Shown one piece after another: positions 1-12,123 of a stretch of 40,635 nucleotides of DNA. Numbering within the stretch: position 1 is the first letter of the stretch; each line of letters opens with the position of its first letter. The notes under the pieces are model-generated. The model searched no databases and was not told the origin of the DNA. It worked only from the letters and a program-made list of their open reading frames with translations. This DNA is from Beroe ovata. Its lineage: Eukaryota; Ctenophora; Nuda; Beroida; Beroidae. Where the stretch lies: NCBI GenBank assembly GCA_946803715.1, contig CAMPET010000015.1:513154-553788 (forward strand). The letters run 5' to 3'. The position numbers were made by a program, and so were the translations under genes.

Positions 1-85
1 TCTGTGTCTGTGTCTCTCTGTGTGTGTGTTTGGGTGTGCGCGCGACAGTGTGAGTGTGTGTTTATGTGTGCGCGCGAGTGTGTTT
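1..85. repeat. Imperfect (TG)n microsatellite
   Basis: The left edge is a degenerate TG/TC dinucleotide tract interrupted by CGCGCG. Open frames across it encode only alternating Cys/Val and are not genes. Confidence 0.9.
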
Positions 86-3000
86 GTGTATCATATTTTG
101 TAACGAGTGTTACTGTATGTCGTGAAGGTAACGAGTGTGGAGAGACACAACATCTGCTATACGAGCACAAATATAACAAAAAGAGAAAAGGGGCATGAAA
201 AAGCCGTGTCTTAATTCTATTAGAGGGCCACCAGAGTCAAAAAGACTTGGAAACACTTTTATAGATGTACCGTACTATAATAAATTGAAATTTTGTTGAC
301 AATATATAATATTACAAAGATGACATAACATAATGTAGAGAACGGTATTGCCTGGTAACTTTCTAGCTTCCATCATCCATGCAAAGAAAGGGTCAGTGGC
401 AGGAGGGGTCAATTGAGGCGTTTAAATCTGAGGTCGGGTCATAAATTATACGTCAGAAGCACAAATTCCACCATTTGTGAGCCGCCACAAATTCCACCAT
501 TTTTGCTCACATTGTGCAACTGCAATCACATAACTACAGTTGAGAAATATCTTCATAACGAAACATAGCCAATAACCACGAAATTTGCGGTAGATCTGTA
601 CTGTAGATATAAAATATTTTCAGGGGTTCACCTGGTTGATAATCGGCAAAACGTGGCAAGAGACAAGACTTTTCCGACTTGAATAAAGCCAAACTAAACG
701 AAAATTTGGCGAGCCATTAGAATTGGCGAATCAATTCGGACCGAGCAGCTAAAAGTATACGCCAGCAATTAGCAGAAGTAATTGAGCTGAATGAATCGAC
801 GAAATTATGATATAAAATATACCGATTCATATTCAGAAAAAACAGAATAATATAAGAATATTTTCTTCGATTTAATGAATATAACGCTTGTAGGCATTGT
901 TCGTGACTACCCTGTACTCATAGAGAGAACAATCAATGTGGTGATAGTTTGCTACCACGTTGAACCAACATATCCCAGTAGACGTTTATTGGAAATGGAG
1001 TACGGCTGTTTGAATAATATTACATGAATAAAGTCTGGACAGGTGCTTCCAAAATGTCCTGTCTCGGATATTAATATATTTTGAGAAGGATGTAACAAAG
1101 CAAGCGAGTGAGCAAAATTGGTGTTTTTGTTGCATGTTTTTTCTCGTTTTACATTGTCGAATAGACAGTAGTTAGAATGACCACGCGTCACTAGTAATGT
1201 CCTAATCAACACGTCTCAGTAGACTATCATCTTTGTCCAAATAACGCTTAGGTATCGAATATAAACTTCTATTTATGCAATACCTACTATCTACAAAATT
1301 TATAGTTTGCCGTAAGATTATCCCAAAAACTTAGCTTTTGAAAATATTCGCAACCATATCACTTATGTCCGTATTACCCAACATGCGATTTAAAGATGAG
1401 NACAAAGTGTAATTCTTCGTTTTCATTTTATTTCGGATATCATTTGAAAAAGAAAATCTAAAATTCGCTGGAATATAAAATACGCTATTGAATCAAAGGT
1501 CAGCAAGTCAGCAGTTTGCAGTCTTACAGAACAGATAACTCTAAACCAAACTGAGATGTTACACGATCGAGAAAGGTGAAAGACTAGGCAAGCAATTATC
1601 AATAACACAAAATTTTAGGTATCAAAACCTTCTTTTCAAGCTCATTGTAGCACTCTGGTCATTGATAGTGAATCATGCGTTACACATGATATCATTGAAC
1701 AAAACGGGGGGGGGGGGGACAAAGAATAACATAAACTCCTCTGAATACTAATTAGGAAGTCACGCGTGCTGTAGCTGGTTAACAAGGGAATACACTCAGT
1801 TTTTCTTTATAAGAAGCTCTCTGTAAGAAACTGAGCCTAGGATTTCAATAAGTTTCTTATAAAAAACTGAGTGTATGCTGCGAATTCGCAATTGCTTTAA
1901 CAACACCTACTACTACAGCCCTGCTAAATGATGATAACGGAGATATGGAAAAATGGAACAGTGATGAAGTGGTGGTGAATACAAATTTCTGGAGTAACGT
2001 TTGAGACTCGATGGGATAATATTAAATTATAGAGGGGTTGAGATGGTGCCTCTGCATGACGATTATCATGAACACAGCATAAGGCTTACTTCGGCTAAAA
2101 TAATATGCTGTTCTCCTGTTTGCTGAAGAAGTATCGATACGATAGCACTAATAATTTCATTACATGTGTAGATCAGGTCGTCGATCAACTGCAGTGAAGC
2201 GAATAATCTCGATATTTACTCAGGTTTGCAGCACCCTCATTGCCCTTATTGCGACATGAAAATTAACAGGTAAAATCACTGAAGCGTATTAGCTGTGATG
2301 TTAATTTCCATCTCTGTAGGTTCTACAAAATGCAAAGATGTAAAAAGGGACCTAGAGGTCGAAGATGATTGAAGTTTTAAAGAATGGGATGTGATGGTTA
2401 TGGGATATATTCAACAGATTCTTGTGCATGGTATATAATGATTCAGTACACGGTGTACATTATGAGAAAGATAGGGGTATTTTGGAGTGTTTGGGCCGTA
2501 TCTCACTTTTACTCTGATAGATATATCAGGTATGTGTTTTATGTATTTTATGCAAGTGTTACCATGGTAACAAATACTGTTGCAGTTCAGGAATATTGGC
2601 TGTATATAAATATCTGTATATCCGTATAGAAAATATATTGTAGGTATCATAACGTATTACATGAATAGTTGATGAGATATTTAAATGTATTCTCGTAACA
2701 TCGCTCGTTCATCGCTAGTATTATTCTCCCTATCCTCTTTCTATTTATTCCTGATTCTCCCAATCAAATCAAAACTCGGAGATTTAATTGAATTCGCATA
2801 ATATTTTTTCGGCGGAAATTCAATACCTTGATAATACGATTATTTTTGTGTGTGCGCGCCGTGCAGGATGCCATAACGGTTATGTTTTGGGACATATTCA
2901 TGTTATTATAAATGAATAATATGCAAAATATCGCGCTACTATAATATGCAATTCGATTTGGGATCTGAAACTGCAAGAGACAGATCACGGGGAGGTGGAA

Positions 3001-3526
3001 ATGGAGACGATTTAAATTGAAAATATTTAATGCAATTTATTTGTGCATTGCGCCTTGTTGAAACTATCGTCATGGCACAGACTGATAGAAACAAATCATC
3101 GGTACATATAATTATGAGTTCTTCATATTTAACGATACAGGAACAGGTATTATAAAAAAAATCACTACAAACGATCACAAATTATGGATAAAAATTTATT
3201 TGATCGGGGGTGAGTCGCAAAAAAGTTATTATCTATCAACTCACGCCTCAGTATATAGTAAATAAAATTAAGTTAGATCAACTAAAACTGCATGAAAAAC
3301 TGAGATTTCGACTGAAAAAAGAATATGCAGCACAACCGTCAGTCATATTTTCATACAAACAATCTGTAATACTGTAACCCATGGATATTGATTATTGAGA
3401 AAATGGAGAAACAAAACAACGAAGAAAATCAATGAAATGCGGATAATTTAAAGCATACCTGGATATGAGTAGATCTTCTAAAAATAGACGAAACTGTAAG
3501 CTAATCTTCAGTTAAAGACGTACTCA
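86..3526. other. Non-coding, no recognised gene
   Basis: About 3.4 kb of AT-rich sequence. All open frames are under 90 codons and I could not join any into a spliced gene. It holds one small inverted-repeat element (1790-1876), a G homopolymer near 1706-1718 and a single N at 1401. A short or distal exon of a neighbouring gene could be missed. Confidence 0.5.
1790..1876. repeat. 87-bp inverted-repeat hairpin element
   Basis: The left arm ATACACTCAGTTTTTCTTTA is mirrored by a right arm ending in AAAAACTGAGTGTAT. The arms are about 24 nt and differ by a small indel, around a core of about 35 nt. It looks like a miniature inverted-repeat element or a stable hairpin. No coding content and no clear target duplication. 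Confidence 0.6.
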
Positions 3527-3699
3527 TCACTTGAGGAATTTCCAGGCACTCAAGTAAAAGACCACTGGAAGGAGGGTCATACCTACAGTCATGGAGAGTA
3601 TAGGCACATATTCCACTGGGGGGTGACCACACCCGTAACTAACACTCCAAGATCGTGCTGTACTGTTCATAGAATCAGCAAGATCAGCACATGCATATC
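3527..3699 (-). CDS. OSTM1: OSTM1-like exon 4 (terminal, transmembrane)
   Basis: 173 nt after a CTCTTGCAG acceptor. The two leading bases complete the glycine codon left by exon 3. It encodes the last luminal cysteine motif, an N-glycosylation sequon (NST), the helix VPILSMTVGMTLLPVVFYLS and a six-residue tail, then TGA. The PVVFYLS match is the strongest single family identifier. Confidence 0.9.
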
Positions 3700-5071
3700 C
3701 TGCAAGAGGTTGTTAACTTTAAAGCTATTGCGTTTGAAACTTCAGAGCTTTAGGTGCCCGGGTATTTAATAGAATTGAATCTATCAGATGCAAATTTCGT
3801 TGCACCAGGAAACAGATGCCCTGATCGATATTCAGGTGATACGCACTAAGTGCTGTACGATATCACTCTTTGACACATTTGAAAAACATAATGGGAAGGG
3901 TCATTCCGTTCCTGGAGCATGCAGCTTTTGTGAAGCTCAATGGGTTAGCTGTATGAGCCCGTACGAGCGGTCTACAATTTCGCCAATTGGAGAATTAGGG
4001 CGGAAATGAAGTGTAAGGTCCAGTACTTTGTCGCATAATATGTTGCATTTTACGGTACATATGTAGATAAGTCAGTTTTCTCTCTCAATAATATGTACCA
4101 TGGTGAGGAATCTATGCTAATATCATTAGGGAAAGGGAAAGTGCAGTGGTGATAGATACACACAGATACTGTAACCCTAAATGAGATGAAATTAAACATA
4201 ACATATCATGTGTTGGAAACATAGTCATGTATTGGAAATATCCAACATATAGACCAAATGATACAAGCAATGATGTATGTTTCATCCACTGCTCATCCAC
4301 TTACCCAGGGACTGCAAAAGCCTGAACTCGTTAAGGAGAGTGTCATATACTGCACTGCACATGTGACATATCTTATCAGCTTGATTTTTGTTTCTGCTGA
4401 AACAATTCAGCACCTCATCTGTCTGAAATGCAGAACTATCATATTCTGCATCTGTACTACCTAACATGTTGTCATCAACAATAATTCCCCCACTCCACAT
4501 ATGTCATTAAGACCTCTGTAGTAAAAATGAATAATCATGATACATCAGTAATCAACCTTGTTCACAAATTCAAGAGTCCTATTCACTGTCAATCCTGAGC
4601 AAGTTGTACACAATGCACTGCTCCACATATTGCTGTAGGCATCCCATAGTCTTCTTATCACCATTGCATTATCTGAATCAAGCAGCTGCTCGGAGCACTC
4701 CTTACACTGTGTTATATTTTGAAAGGACCCATGGACATCTGTATACTGAAAAGATACAAAGCTGTGAACCAACTTTTGACAACCAAATAGTTAATGATCT
4801 GTTTTATTGGAAGATATCAAAAATGAGGTTGTCCCTCAGTTAACTCCCAGTTAACAGCAGTTCATATTGAGCAAAGGGTCCTTATTGAATAACTTACCTC
4901 ATTGAAGCAGGTAACACAAATCCTGACAGGCTTTGTATTTTTCCCGAGACACTTGGTGAATTCAGATGATGCTGAGGCAAATTGAAGCTGCAATAAAGAA
5001 CACTGAGGATCTAGTTTAGATTTTGCTAAGATTTCTGATGCAGCAGCAAGTAGGCACAAGAGTAGGAGCAT
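3527..5071 (-). CDS. OSTM1: OSTM1-like lysosomal membrane protein (ClC-7 beta subunit family)
   Basis: Complete four-exon gene on the minus strand: 5071-4898, 4745-4557, 4422-4305, 3699-3527. Phases join exactly (0, 0, 1) and give 217 residues. Residues 1-16 are a signal peptide starting MLLLLCLLAAASEILA. The luminal part keeps the family cysteine pattern: VRICVTCFNE at the exon 1/2 join region, LWDAYSNMWSSALCTTCSG, ICHMCSAVYDTLL, and CADLADSMNSTARSWSVSYGC, which parallels the human C-DVEDAMNITRKLWS-C stretch. One transmembrane helix follows, with LLPVVFYLS matching the human OSTM1 membrane segment almost exactly. In vertebrates OSTM1 is the glycosylated beta subunit of the lysosomal chloride/proton antiporter ClC-7. 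The protein is shorter than human (about 334 residues), and its cytosolic tail is only about six residues (AWKFLK) before the stop. Divergent from the gene starting at 8223. Confidence 0.9.
4305..4422 (-). CDS. OSTM1: OSTM1-like exon 3
   Basis: 118 nt after a TGCATTTCAG acceptor, ending phase 1 at a GTAAGT donor. It encodes VLNCFSRN and the ICHMCSAVYDTLL motif, which aligns with the human VCKNCREAYKTL segment. Confidence 0.88.
4557..4745 (-). CDS. OSTM1: OSTM1-like exon 2
   Basis: 63 codons between a TTTTCAG acceptor and a GTTGAT donor, both phase 0. It contains two N-glycosylation sequons (NIT, NRT) and the CKEC and CTTC cysteine pairs typical of the luminal domain. Confidence 0.88.
4898..5071 (-). 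CDS. OSTM1: OSTM1-like exon 1 (signal peptide)
   Basis: 58 codons from the ATG at 5071-5069 to a strong GTAAGT donor, phase 0. It encodes the signal peptide and the first luminal cysteines, ending in the CVTCFNE motif. This is the first ATG that gives a leader. Confidence 0.88.
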
Positions 5072-5165
5072 ACCATAAGAACTATTAGCTCATTTGGTTC
5101 TTTATTGTGTCACTAATATTTCAAGTTCTTCCATGACTTGGATATAATTTCAAATCAAAATATTT

Positions 5166-6070
5166 TTTGCTTACAAGGAATTATATCTTGAGAAGAAGAT
5201 GCTTCAGATAATTGAACATATAGACAGCGAGGGGAATTCGATTGAATCAATTCTTCACTCTCAATATAACATCATAACAAATACACTGTCAATTTAGTCA
5301 GTGACATACTGACATTGGTGTGGCCTCACATTATTGTAATGAGAAGAGGAATGGGAATATCTTATGCCTGACAACATTGCTTACCACAATCTAATTTGAA
5401 ATCAAGGGACACACTTCAAAGATATCCTGTGGAATGACAAGAGGAGTACCAAAATAAATTTAACTGTTTACAATATTCTATCTGCTATCTGTCTGAGAGG
5501 TTATATTGTCTGTCATTCCGCTGACATGATATGCATAGCAACCGCCAACCATTATCATTTACAGTTGCCTCTGTAATCTTGCTGCTATTTTTCATATAGA
5601 ATGGCAATTTCTTTGTTGTTTAGTGAATTTCCTTTTTAGAAAACACCGGCCCCTTTTTCAACATTGGCGATGGATTTATCTCATATCTGTATTATAATAT
5701 CAATAACTTTAACTGTTGCATTGCCTGGTGGGTGATTTTGCATTTTGCAAATATATAGAATAAGTTCGCGCCGCGCGCGCGTCGAAATTATCGACATGGA
5801 CATTGATCACTCGACAAGATGTTCATTGTTCCCGCCGCGCACTGCGTGACCAAAATAGTTCGTGCACGTCGCGTTGCGCGTCTTTGTGGTTTTTGCAGCA
5901 TCTCAGATCACAGAGTAAAATAAAAGATCTGGCGGAAATTTATTTACTCTCATAATGAATTTTATTGTCAGATTTCATAATCATGTGATAAGAATTTTAT
6001 GCAATATGATATAATCATTAATTGTAATCATCATAATGTAATCGTCTATCTCATCTTTTTTATACCATAC
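5166..6070. repeat. Direct duplication A, copy 1
   Basis: From TTTGCTTACAAGGAATTATA to TTTTTTATACCATA this segment recurs at 6231-7135 with roughly 90% identity and small indels. The copies are separated by a single N at 6170. It contains the GC-rich module near 5766-5900. Confidence 0.85.
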
Positions 6071-6169
6071 TAGCAGGACCCGTGGCCTCCGGCCTCTGTT
6101 ATCCTGATAGGGCTACCCTATCTTAAGAAAAATACAATGTTAGAGCAATGATAGTCGTATATGTTGAAG

Positions 6170-6170
6170 N
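6170..6170. other. Single-N assembly join
   Basis: One N lies between the two copies of duplication A, consistent with two overlapping contigs placed end to end. Confidence 0.7.
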
Positions 6171-6230
6171 CTGTCGTGTTACCGACATTAATAGAAAAGA
6201 CTGAAAATTCTTAAAAACTTTGCTTACAAT

Positions 6231-7135
6231 TTTGCTTACAAGGAATTATATCTTGAAAAGAAGATGCTTAAGATGATTGAACATGTAGACAGTGAGGCAA
6301 ATTAGATTGAATCAAATCTTCACTCTCAATATAAAATCATAACAAATACACTGTCAATTTAGTGACATACTGACATTGGTGTGGCCTCACATTATTGCAA
6401 TGAGAAGTACAGTTAAGTTTAAAAGAGGAATGGGAATATCTTATGCCTGACAACACTGCTTACCACAATCTAATTTGAAATCAAGGGACACACTTCGAGG
6501 ATATCCTGTGGAATGACAAGAGGAGTACCAAAATAAATTTAACTGTTTACAATATTCTATCTGCTATCTGTCTGAGAGGTTATATTGTCAGTCATTCTGC
6601 TGATATGCATAGCAACCATAATCATTTACAGTTGCCTCTGTAATCCTGCTTCTATTTTAAATTCATATAGAATGGTAATTTCTTTGTTGTTTAGTGAATT
6701 TCCTTTTTGGAAAACACACCCTTTTTCAACATTTGCGTTGGAGTTATTTCATATCTGTATTATGATTTCAATAACTGTTGCCTGGTGGGTGATTTTGCAA
6801 ATTGAATTAGTGATCGCGCCGCGCGCGCAGCGAAATTATCGACCAGAACATTGGTCACCCAACAAAGTGTTTATTGTTTCCGCCGCGCGCTGCGTGATCA
6901 AAATAGTTCGTGCACACGCTGCGGCGCTGCGCGTCGTCGTGGTTTTAACAGCATTTCAGATCACAGAGTATATAAAATAAAAGATTTGGCGGAAATGACA
7001 TTTATCATTTTTACTCTCATGATGAATTTTTTTGTCAGATTTCATTATCATATGATAAGAATTTCATGCATCATGATATAATCAATTATACTCTCATCAT
7101 GATGTAATCATTTATCTCATCTTTTTTATACCATA
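6231..7135. repeat. Direct duplication A, copy 2
   Basis: Second copy of 5166-6070. The 131-codon frame that opens here is broken in copy 1, so it is not conserved coding sequence. Confidence 0.85.
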
Positions 7136-7169
7136 TACTCTCATCATTTATATGATACCATCATATGAA

Positions 7170-7472
7170 TGATTAGAGTTTAAATGATGCTGCTGGTATA
7201 CACCTGTGCTTACCATCATATATTGGCAAGGACTAAAAATTTTGTCTGTCTGCATCTTTCATGACTTTGTAGACACTAGACAGGCATCTTTTTGACCTTG
7301 TAGAAAATTCTACAATCCGCATTCGTTACTATGGTAGCATAGTATGGTAGCAAATAGTTTTTCTTGAGCTGTTGTTTTTCTTTTAGTTCATTTCTTGGGA
7401 CCTATGGTATGGTAAAAACCTTTTTTGTCAAGAAACAAAGTGTAGTTTAACAAAAGTCTACTGGGCAATCAT
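7170..7472. repeat. Direct duplication B, copy 1
   Basis: Begins TGATTAGAGTTTAAATGATG and ends ACTGGGCAATCAT. It recurs at 7576-7876 with substitutions and short indels, and the N at 7514 lies between the copies. Confidence 0.85.
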
Positions 7473-7575
7473 AATAATAATAATAATAAGTTAAATTTAT
7501 ATTTTATTGTGGCNAGGGGATGGAACCAAATTATTGGGGGGATATATCCCCCCATCCCCCCTGGATTTGCACCAC

Positions 7576-7876
7576 TGATTAGAGTTTAAATGATGCTGCT
7601 GGTATACACCTGTGCTTACCATCATATTTTGGCAAGGACTGAAAATTCTGTCTGTCCCCATCTTTCGTGACTTTGTTGAGTCTAGACAGGCATCTTTTTG
7701 ACCTTGCAGAAAATTCTACAATCCAGATGCGTTACTATGGTAGCATAGTAGTTGCACATAGTTTTTCTTGAGATGTTGTTTTTCTTTTAGTTCGTTTCTT
7801 GGGACCTATGGTATGGTAAAAACCTTTTTCATCAAGAAACAAAGTGCAGTTAAACAAAAGTCTACTGGGCAATCAT
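7576..7876. repeat. Direct duplication B, copy 2
   Basis: Second copy of 7170-7472, on the other side of the single N at 7514. Confidence 0.85.
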
Positions 7877-8222
7877 CCACAGCTTTGGGTGGCGGAAATT
7901 ACCAGTGTGATAGTGTTCCTTCGACCTTCTTAAAATGCATGTTTTCAAAATTTTGAGAGTTGACTGTTTTGTGCATTCAGGTACCAAGTAAATGACATGT
8001 TGCTGTCAACCGTCATTTTAGATTTGTGTCATGCTGTTGTATCCAATGAGTAGTGTATTCTGCCTACTTTAGGGGTTTTCTAGTGCTTACATAACCTTGT
8101 TAATCACTTCGGTGATAAATAATCTCATTAGGAAGTTTAATTGGTTACAACAAAGAATCTGCCTGCAGCTCATTTGTTGGGGGCTGCTTCTATATGAGTG
8201 CTGTGATGCTTTTCCAATATTG

Positions 8223-8253
8223 ATGCTTTTTGGATTCATCCTGCTAACTTACG
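8223..8253 (+). CDS. SEA-like gene exon 1 (leader)
   Basis: ATG followed by nine mostly hydrophobic codons and a perfect G/GTAAGT donor, phase 1. The ATG is the first in this frame. The base at -3 is T, so the start context is weak. An upstream non-coding exon is possible. Confidence 0.55.
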
Positions 8254-11200
8254 GTAAGTTCTTGTTATCAACTGCTGAAATGGTTGGGTACATGGTCATG
8301 TTGGATCGTGTGTGATTACCTTTGGCCACAATGAGCCTTTTGAAGCTCTCTATACAGCCTTATTATGAATCATCACTACTTGTAATGCAGCGTCCTTCAA
8401 TGTTGAATTTTGCATTTAATAGAGTGTGTAATAAGAATGGAGACTGGGAATTGTAGTGAGGCAAGAAACATGAAATGATGTTCTTTTGTTATACAATATA
8501 GATGACATGGAGAAGATTATGTGTCATTATAATCTAGTTCTAGAAGTTTAGTTCGACTATTTCAATGAGTATGGATGGGTGGTGAAGTAGATACCAGACA
8601 ATCGCTAGCTGTCATTGGCTGTACAGCTGATAGAATTGAAGTAGAACTCCACGCTACAAAATAGGATTAATCATGTGATACAGTCTTACTGTGTTGAAAA
8701 TTTGTAAGGCAAATGAATATTCATTTTTCACCATTCTTTAGAGATTGGTTCAATCAGAGCATTAAACTATGGAACACAAAATGCATGATCTATTTATAGA
8801 ATGCACTAATGAACCTACAGTTTTCACTGCCGGGATGTGACAATGAAAAGATGCTCTGTCCTTGTGTAAGCCATTGTCCTTTGTCTCTCCCATGGAACTG
8901 GACATTGTTCTACACACAACAATATGCTGTGGGAGAGAGAGTGTGTAGGCAATGTTAAACTGCTATAGTGCTGATCCAAGTGAATAATTGTTCCCCCTAC
9001 CACCAATATTGTATCCTAGGTCCAATACATAGAACAGATTCGCCGATCTTTGGTGAAACGCAGCTGTTTCATGCAGCTAAAATTGGCAATTGCGCTCAGT
9101 TAGAGTATATTTTGAGCGCGATTTTAACGGTGCACTCATATTCCCTCTAGCCCCTGTATTTCTGACCCCGTGTGTGAAATCAGACCAGGATTATTTTGGT
9201 TTTAAATAGAGTTATGGATCCGAATATTATACTGCTAAACAGTAAGGTAATGAGGTTATGGTCGGTATCAAAGTAGCACAAGAAAGTAATCCACCTGGCT
9301 GATTAATGAAGATGTCTTGCTAGAACGACACTCTCTTTCTAGCGAGTCTCTCAGTGTGACTCTGGCTGCCCTCAGTTTTGCTCCAGTGAAAGTCGAGATA
9401 TGATATTAACCTGAATAGATGGGTGCGGTCCATTACTGTGGCAGCATTAGAGTTCTCAAATGGAAACTATAACCATCACATTATAATGATACATATACAT
9501 TCCATTGAGTGTCATCATTCGCCAAATCCATTTTATTCACAGTCCTTTCCTGTGCTCTTTTTATCAATTATGTACGATTGAGTGTGGTTTCAACATAATG
9601 AAAATATTCATTAGTCAAACGGTTTGACATGTTTCTCAAAGATAAAGAAGGGAGATTGTGAATCTGGTTTTTCTATTTCAATAAAGTCAATTATATGCAA
9701 ATCATATTTAGAGATACTAGCCATGAATGCTTTCCATAGCAAGGTATTTCAGTATATGATTGTATGAGCCGTGGGGCCTGTTTGTATTGCCCACTCCAGT
9801 TATTTGTATTGTTATTATACTCTGTGTCTCATTGGTACTCGACATTCAATTGTTCATGATAAGTTTCACCACACCTTACTCTCCCTTATTATGTGGTCAC
9901 CTGTTTCTGGTCTCCGTTGAAGGGCCTCGAACTTTTCCCCGTTCCCTCACCACTCTGGAGCTAATGTCTACACGGTCGTGACCCCAATGTCTCTCAGTAG
10001 ATGAGGACACGCCTATGAAATGTTAGCCCATGAGGACGGGTGTGACAATGTCACGTGACACACGTGTCACGTGACACACTTGTATTGTTACAATGATAGA
10101 AACAATAGGAACAATCAACAATGAGACTCAGTGTAATGAATGATTAGCAAACTGAGGGAGGAGTAAATTGTAAAATTACCATGGGTATAAGTATACAGTA
10201 TACACCTACACTCTTTGTACGGAAATGAATATTTTATACATCAGCTGTTTCCACTCGTTCCTGCTGTCTATGTAAAATACTACAGCAATTGTACTTGTAA
10301 CAAGGATAAGTATTTGTAGCCTAGCAACGGTGATATATCACGTGATACAACACTGGGTCTGGTGACTGACCACTGGCCAGTCACACTTCCCGGCTGTGAT
10401 CATAATTTAGGGTGGTATAATTATTTTACCACATGGATTTTCATCGCAGTATGTGGCGGTATGTGACACAGACACACAGACACACGCACACACACACAGA
10501 CACAGACACACACACATTGTGTCCCACAACAATAGTTGTCACTGCTTCTCAGTGTGTATTCTGTGTGGTGCGACAGGTCGACTGAATACATGCTATACGA
10601 GTACCTATATGCTATTGATATTGACAACACAACAATGTATGTTATACGACAATGTATGTTATACGACAATGTATGTTATACGACAATGTATGTTATACGA
10701 CAATGTATGTTATACAACAATGTATGATATACAACAATGTATGATATAATTGGCTGGTATCTACGAATTCTGTTATACCCGAGAACGTGTAAGCACCGGA
10801 TCACAATGTATGACTGTTGCATTTCTTATGTCACTGGCACACTACTCATGAGAGGAATATTATGTAAATTGATCGATGTTACACAACATGGTTTTGTTAG
10901 AATATTACATGTGTAACATGTGTTTTGTTACTCTGTATCGTTTTGTGTTGTGTAACTGTGTAGCATGTGCTGATTTACTGTGTCGCTATTGATCGTTCCC
11001 AATAACAGTATATCCATTTTTCATGTGAATTGCAAATTATTGTACCCAGCCCATTCTAGTTACACGTGTGTACATAGCTGCAATGATATTCAATATTGTG
11101 ACGAAGTGTAAGTGATATACAGTTCAAATTGTAAACACTATAATTGTAAACACTATAATGCTATACAAATTCTGTTGCGTTCTGTTTTAAGTTGCGGCAT

Positions 11201-11984
11201 AAAAACTTGTCCACTCAAACACCTAATCACGTGATATTCATCCCTACCCTCTCGTCCTCTATTCCGTATAACATGTCTCCCTATGATCACGTGTTTCCGG
11301 CTCTATCCTATCAACTATGTTTCTCGCTGTATCGAGTCTATAATACTATAATATTGCCCTTTTTTTCTCTCTAACGTGTATGCCCCGGTCTGTAACGTGT
11401 CAATATCGCGTGGTTTCCCATCACGTATTTTCCTGTGGGTAGATGACACGTGACCTCTCCTCCCATCTCTAATAACGTATCACTCTCCTCTCTAATAACG
11501 TATCACTCTCCTCTCTAATAAGGTGTTTCTCCCATCTCTAATAACGTATCACTATCCTCTCTCTAATAACGTGTCTCTCCTCTCTCTAACGTATCACTCT
11601 CCTCTCTCTAATAACGTGTCTCTCCTCCCTCTTACGTGTAGGAGTAGATGACGCGGCTGTGAGCTCCATGATCAGTCATGTGGTGAGGCGGGGCGTTCAA
11701 ACTACCCTTGAAAACAACAACAACACTGCAGCTGACAACAATACTCTCACTGGTGACAATGACGAGGTAAAATTGCTTTATTGGTGTCAACTCATTGACC
11801 ATATCTACTCTGGACACATGTTGACATTGTTGTCTACATGATGTTTGCATGATGCTATTCTAATACGAGTATTACATTTGTTAGACACCGCCCGAGTCGC
11901 TGATTCTGCCGAAACCACTGCCGGTAGCTGACACCGCGCCAGCTGATGAGGATGACAAGTCTATATTTGTCCTGAGTGAGTATT

Positions 11985-12018
<34 letters not shown>

Positions 12019-12089
12019 NNNNNNNNNNNNNNNNNNNNNNNNNNNNNNNNNNNNNNNNNNNNNNNNNNNNNNNNNNNNNNNNNNNNNNN

Positions 12090-12123
<34 letters not shown>

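Larger units (their letters stand above)
5072..8222. other. Intergenic, mostly duplicated non-coding DNA
   Basis: The region between two divergent gene starts. It holds two long direct duplications separated by single Ns (6170 and 7514), GC-rich CGCGCGCG modules and no supported gene. The real distance between the genes is probably about 1.2 kb shorter if the duplications are haplotype artefacts. Confidence 0.6.

Noticed and set aside
4112-4176. Hydrophobic minus-strand stretch (LQYLCVSITTALSLSLMILA) with an acceptor, phase-compatible with OSTM1-like exon 3
   Set aside because: The exon at 3699-3527 fits the same phase and carries the family-specific CADLADSMN and PVVFYLS motifs. The nearer stretch has no family similarity.
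6585-6980. 131-codon open frame
   Set aside because: It lies in duplicated non-coding DNA, is disrupted in the other copy at 5166-6070, and runs through the GC-rich repeat module.
8560-8650. Short coding-like run EVDTRQSLAVIGCTADRIEV
   Set aside because: It stops quickly at both ends, has no good donor and no phase link to the neighbouring exons.
9020-9129. Ankyrin-repeat reading of GETQLFHAAKIGN
   Set aside because: It is a single partial match without the TPLH signature. The exon chains in phase with a leader and membrane-protein exons, where an ankyrin repeat would be out of place.
9349-9391. Possible small exon between TTTCTAG and CCA/GTGAAA
   Set aside because: None of its frames joins the flanking SEA-like exons in phase. 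The direct junction of 9241 to 9923 already works.
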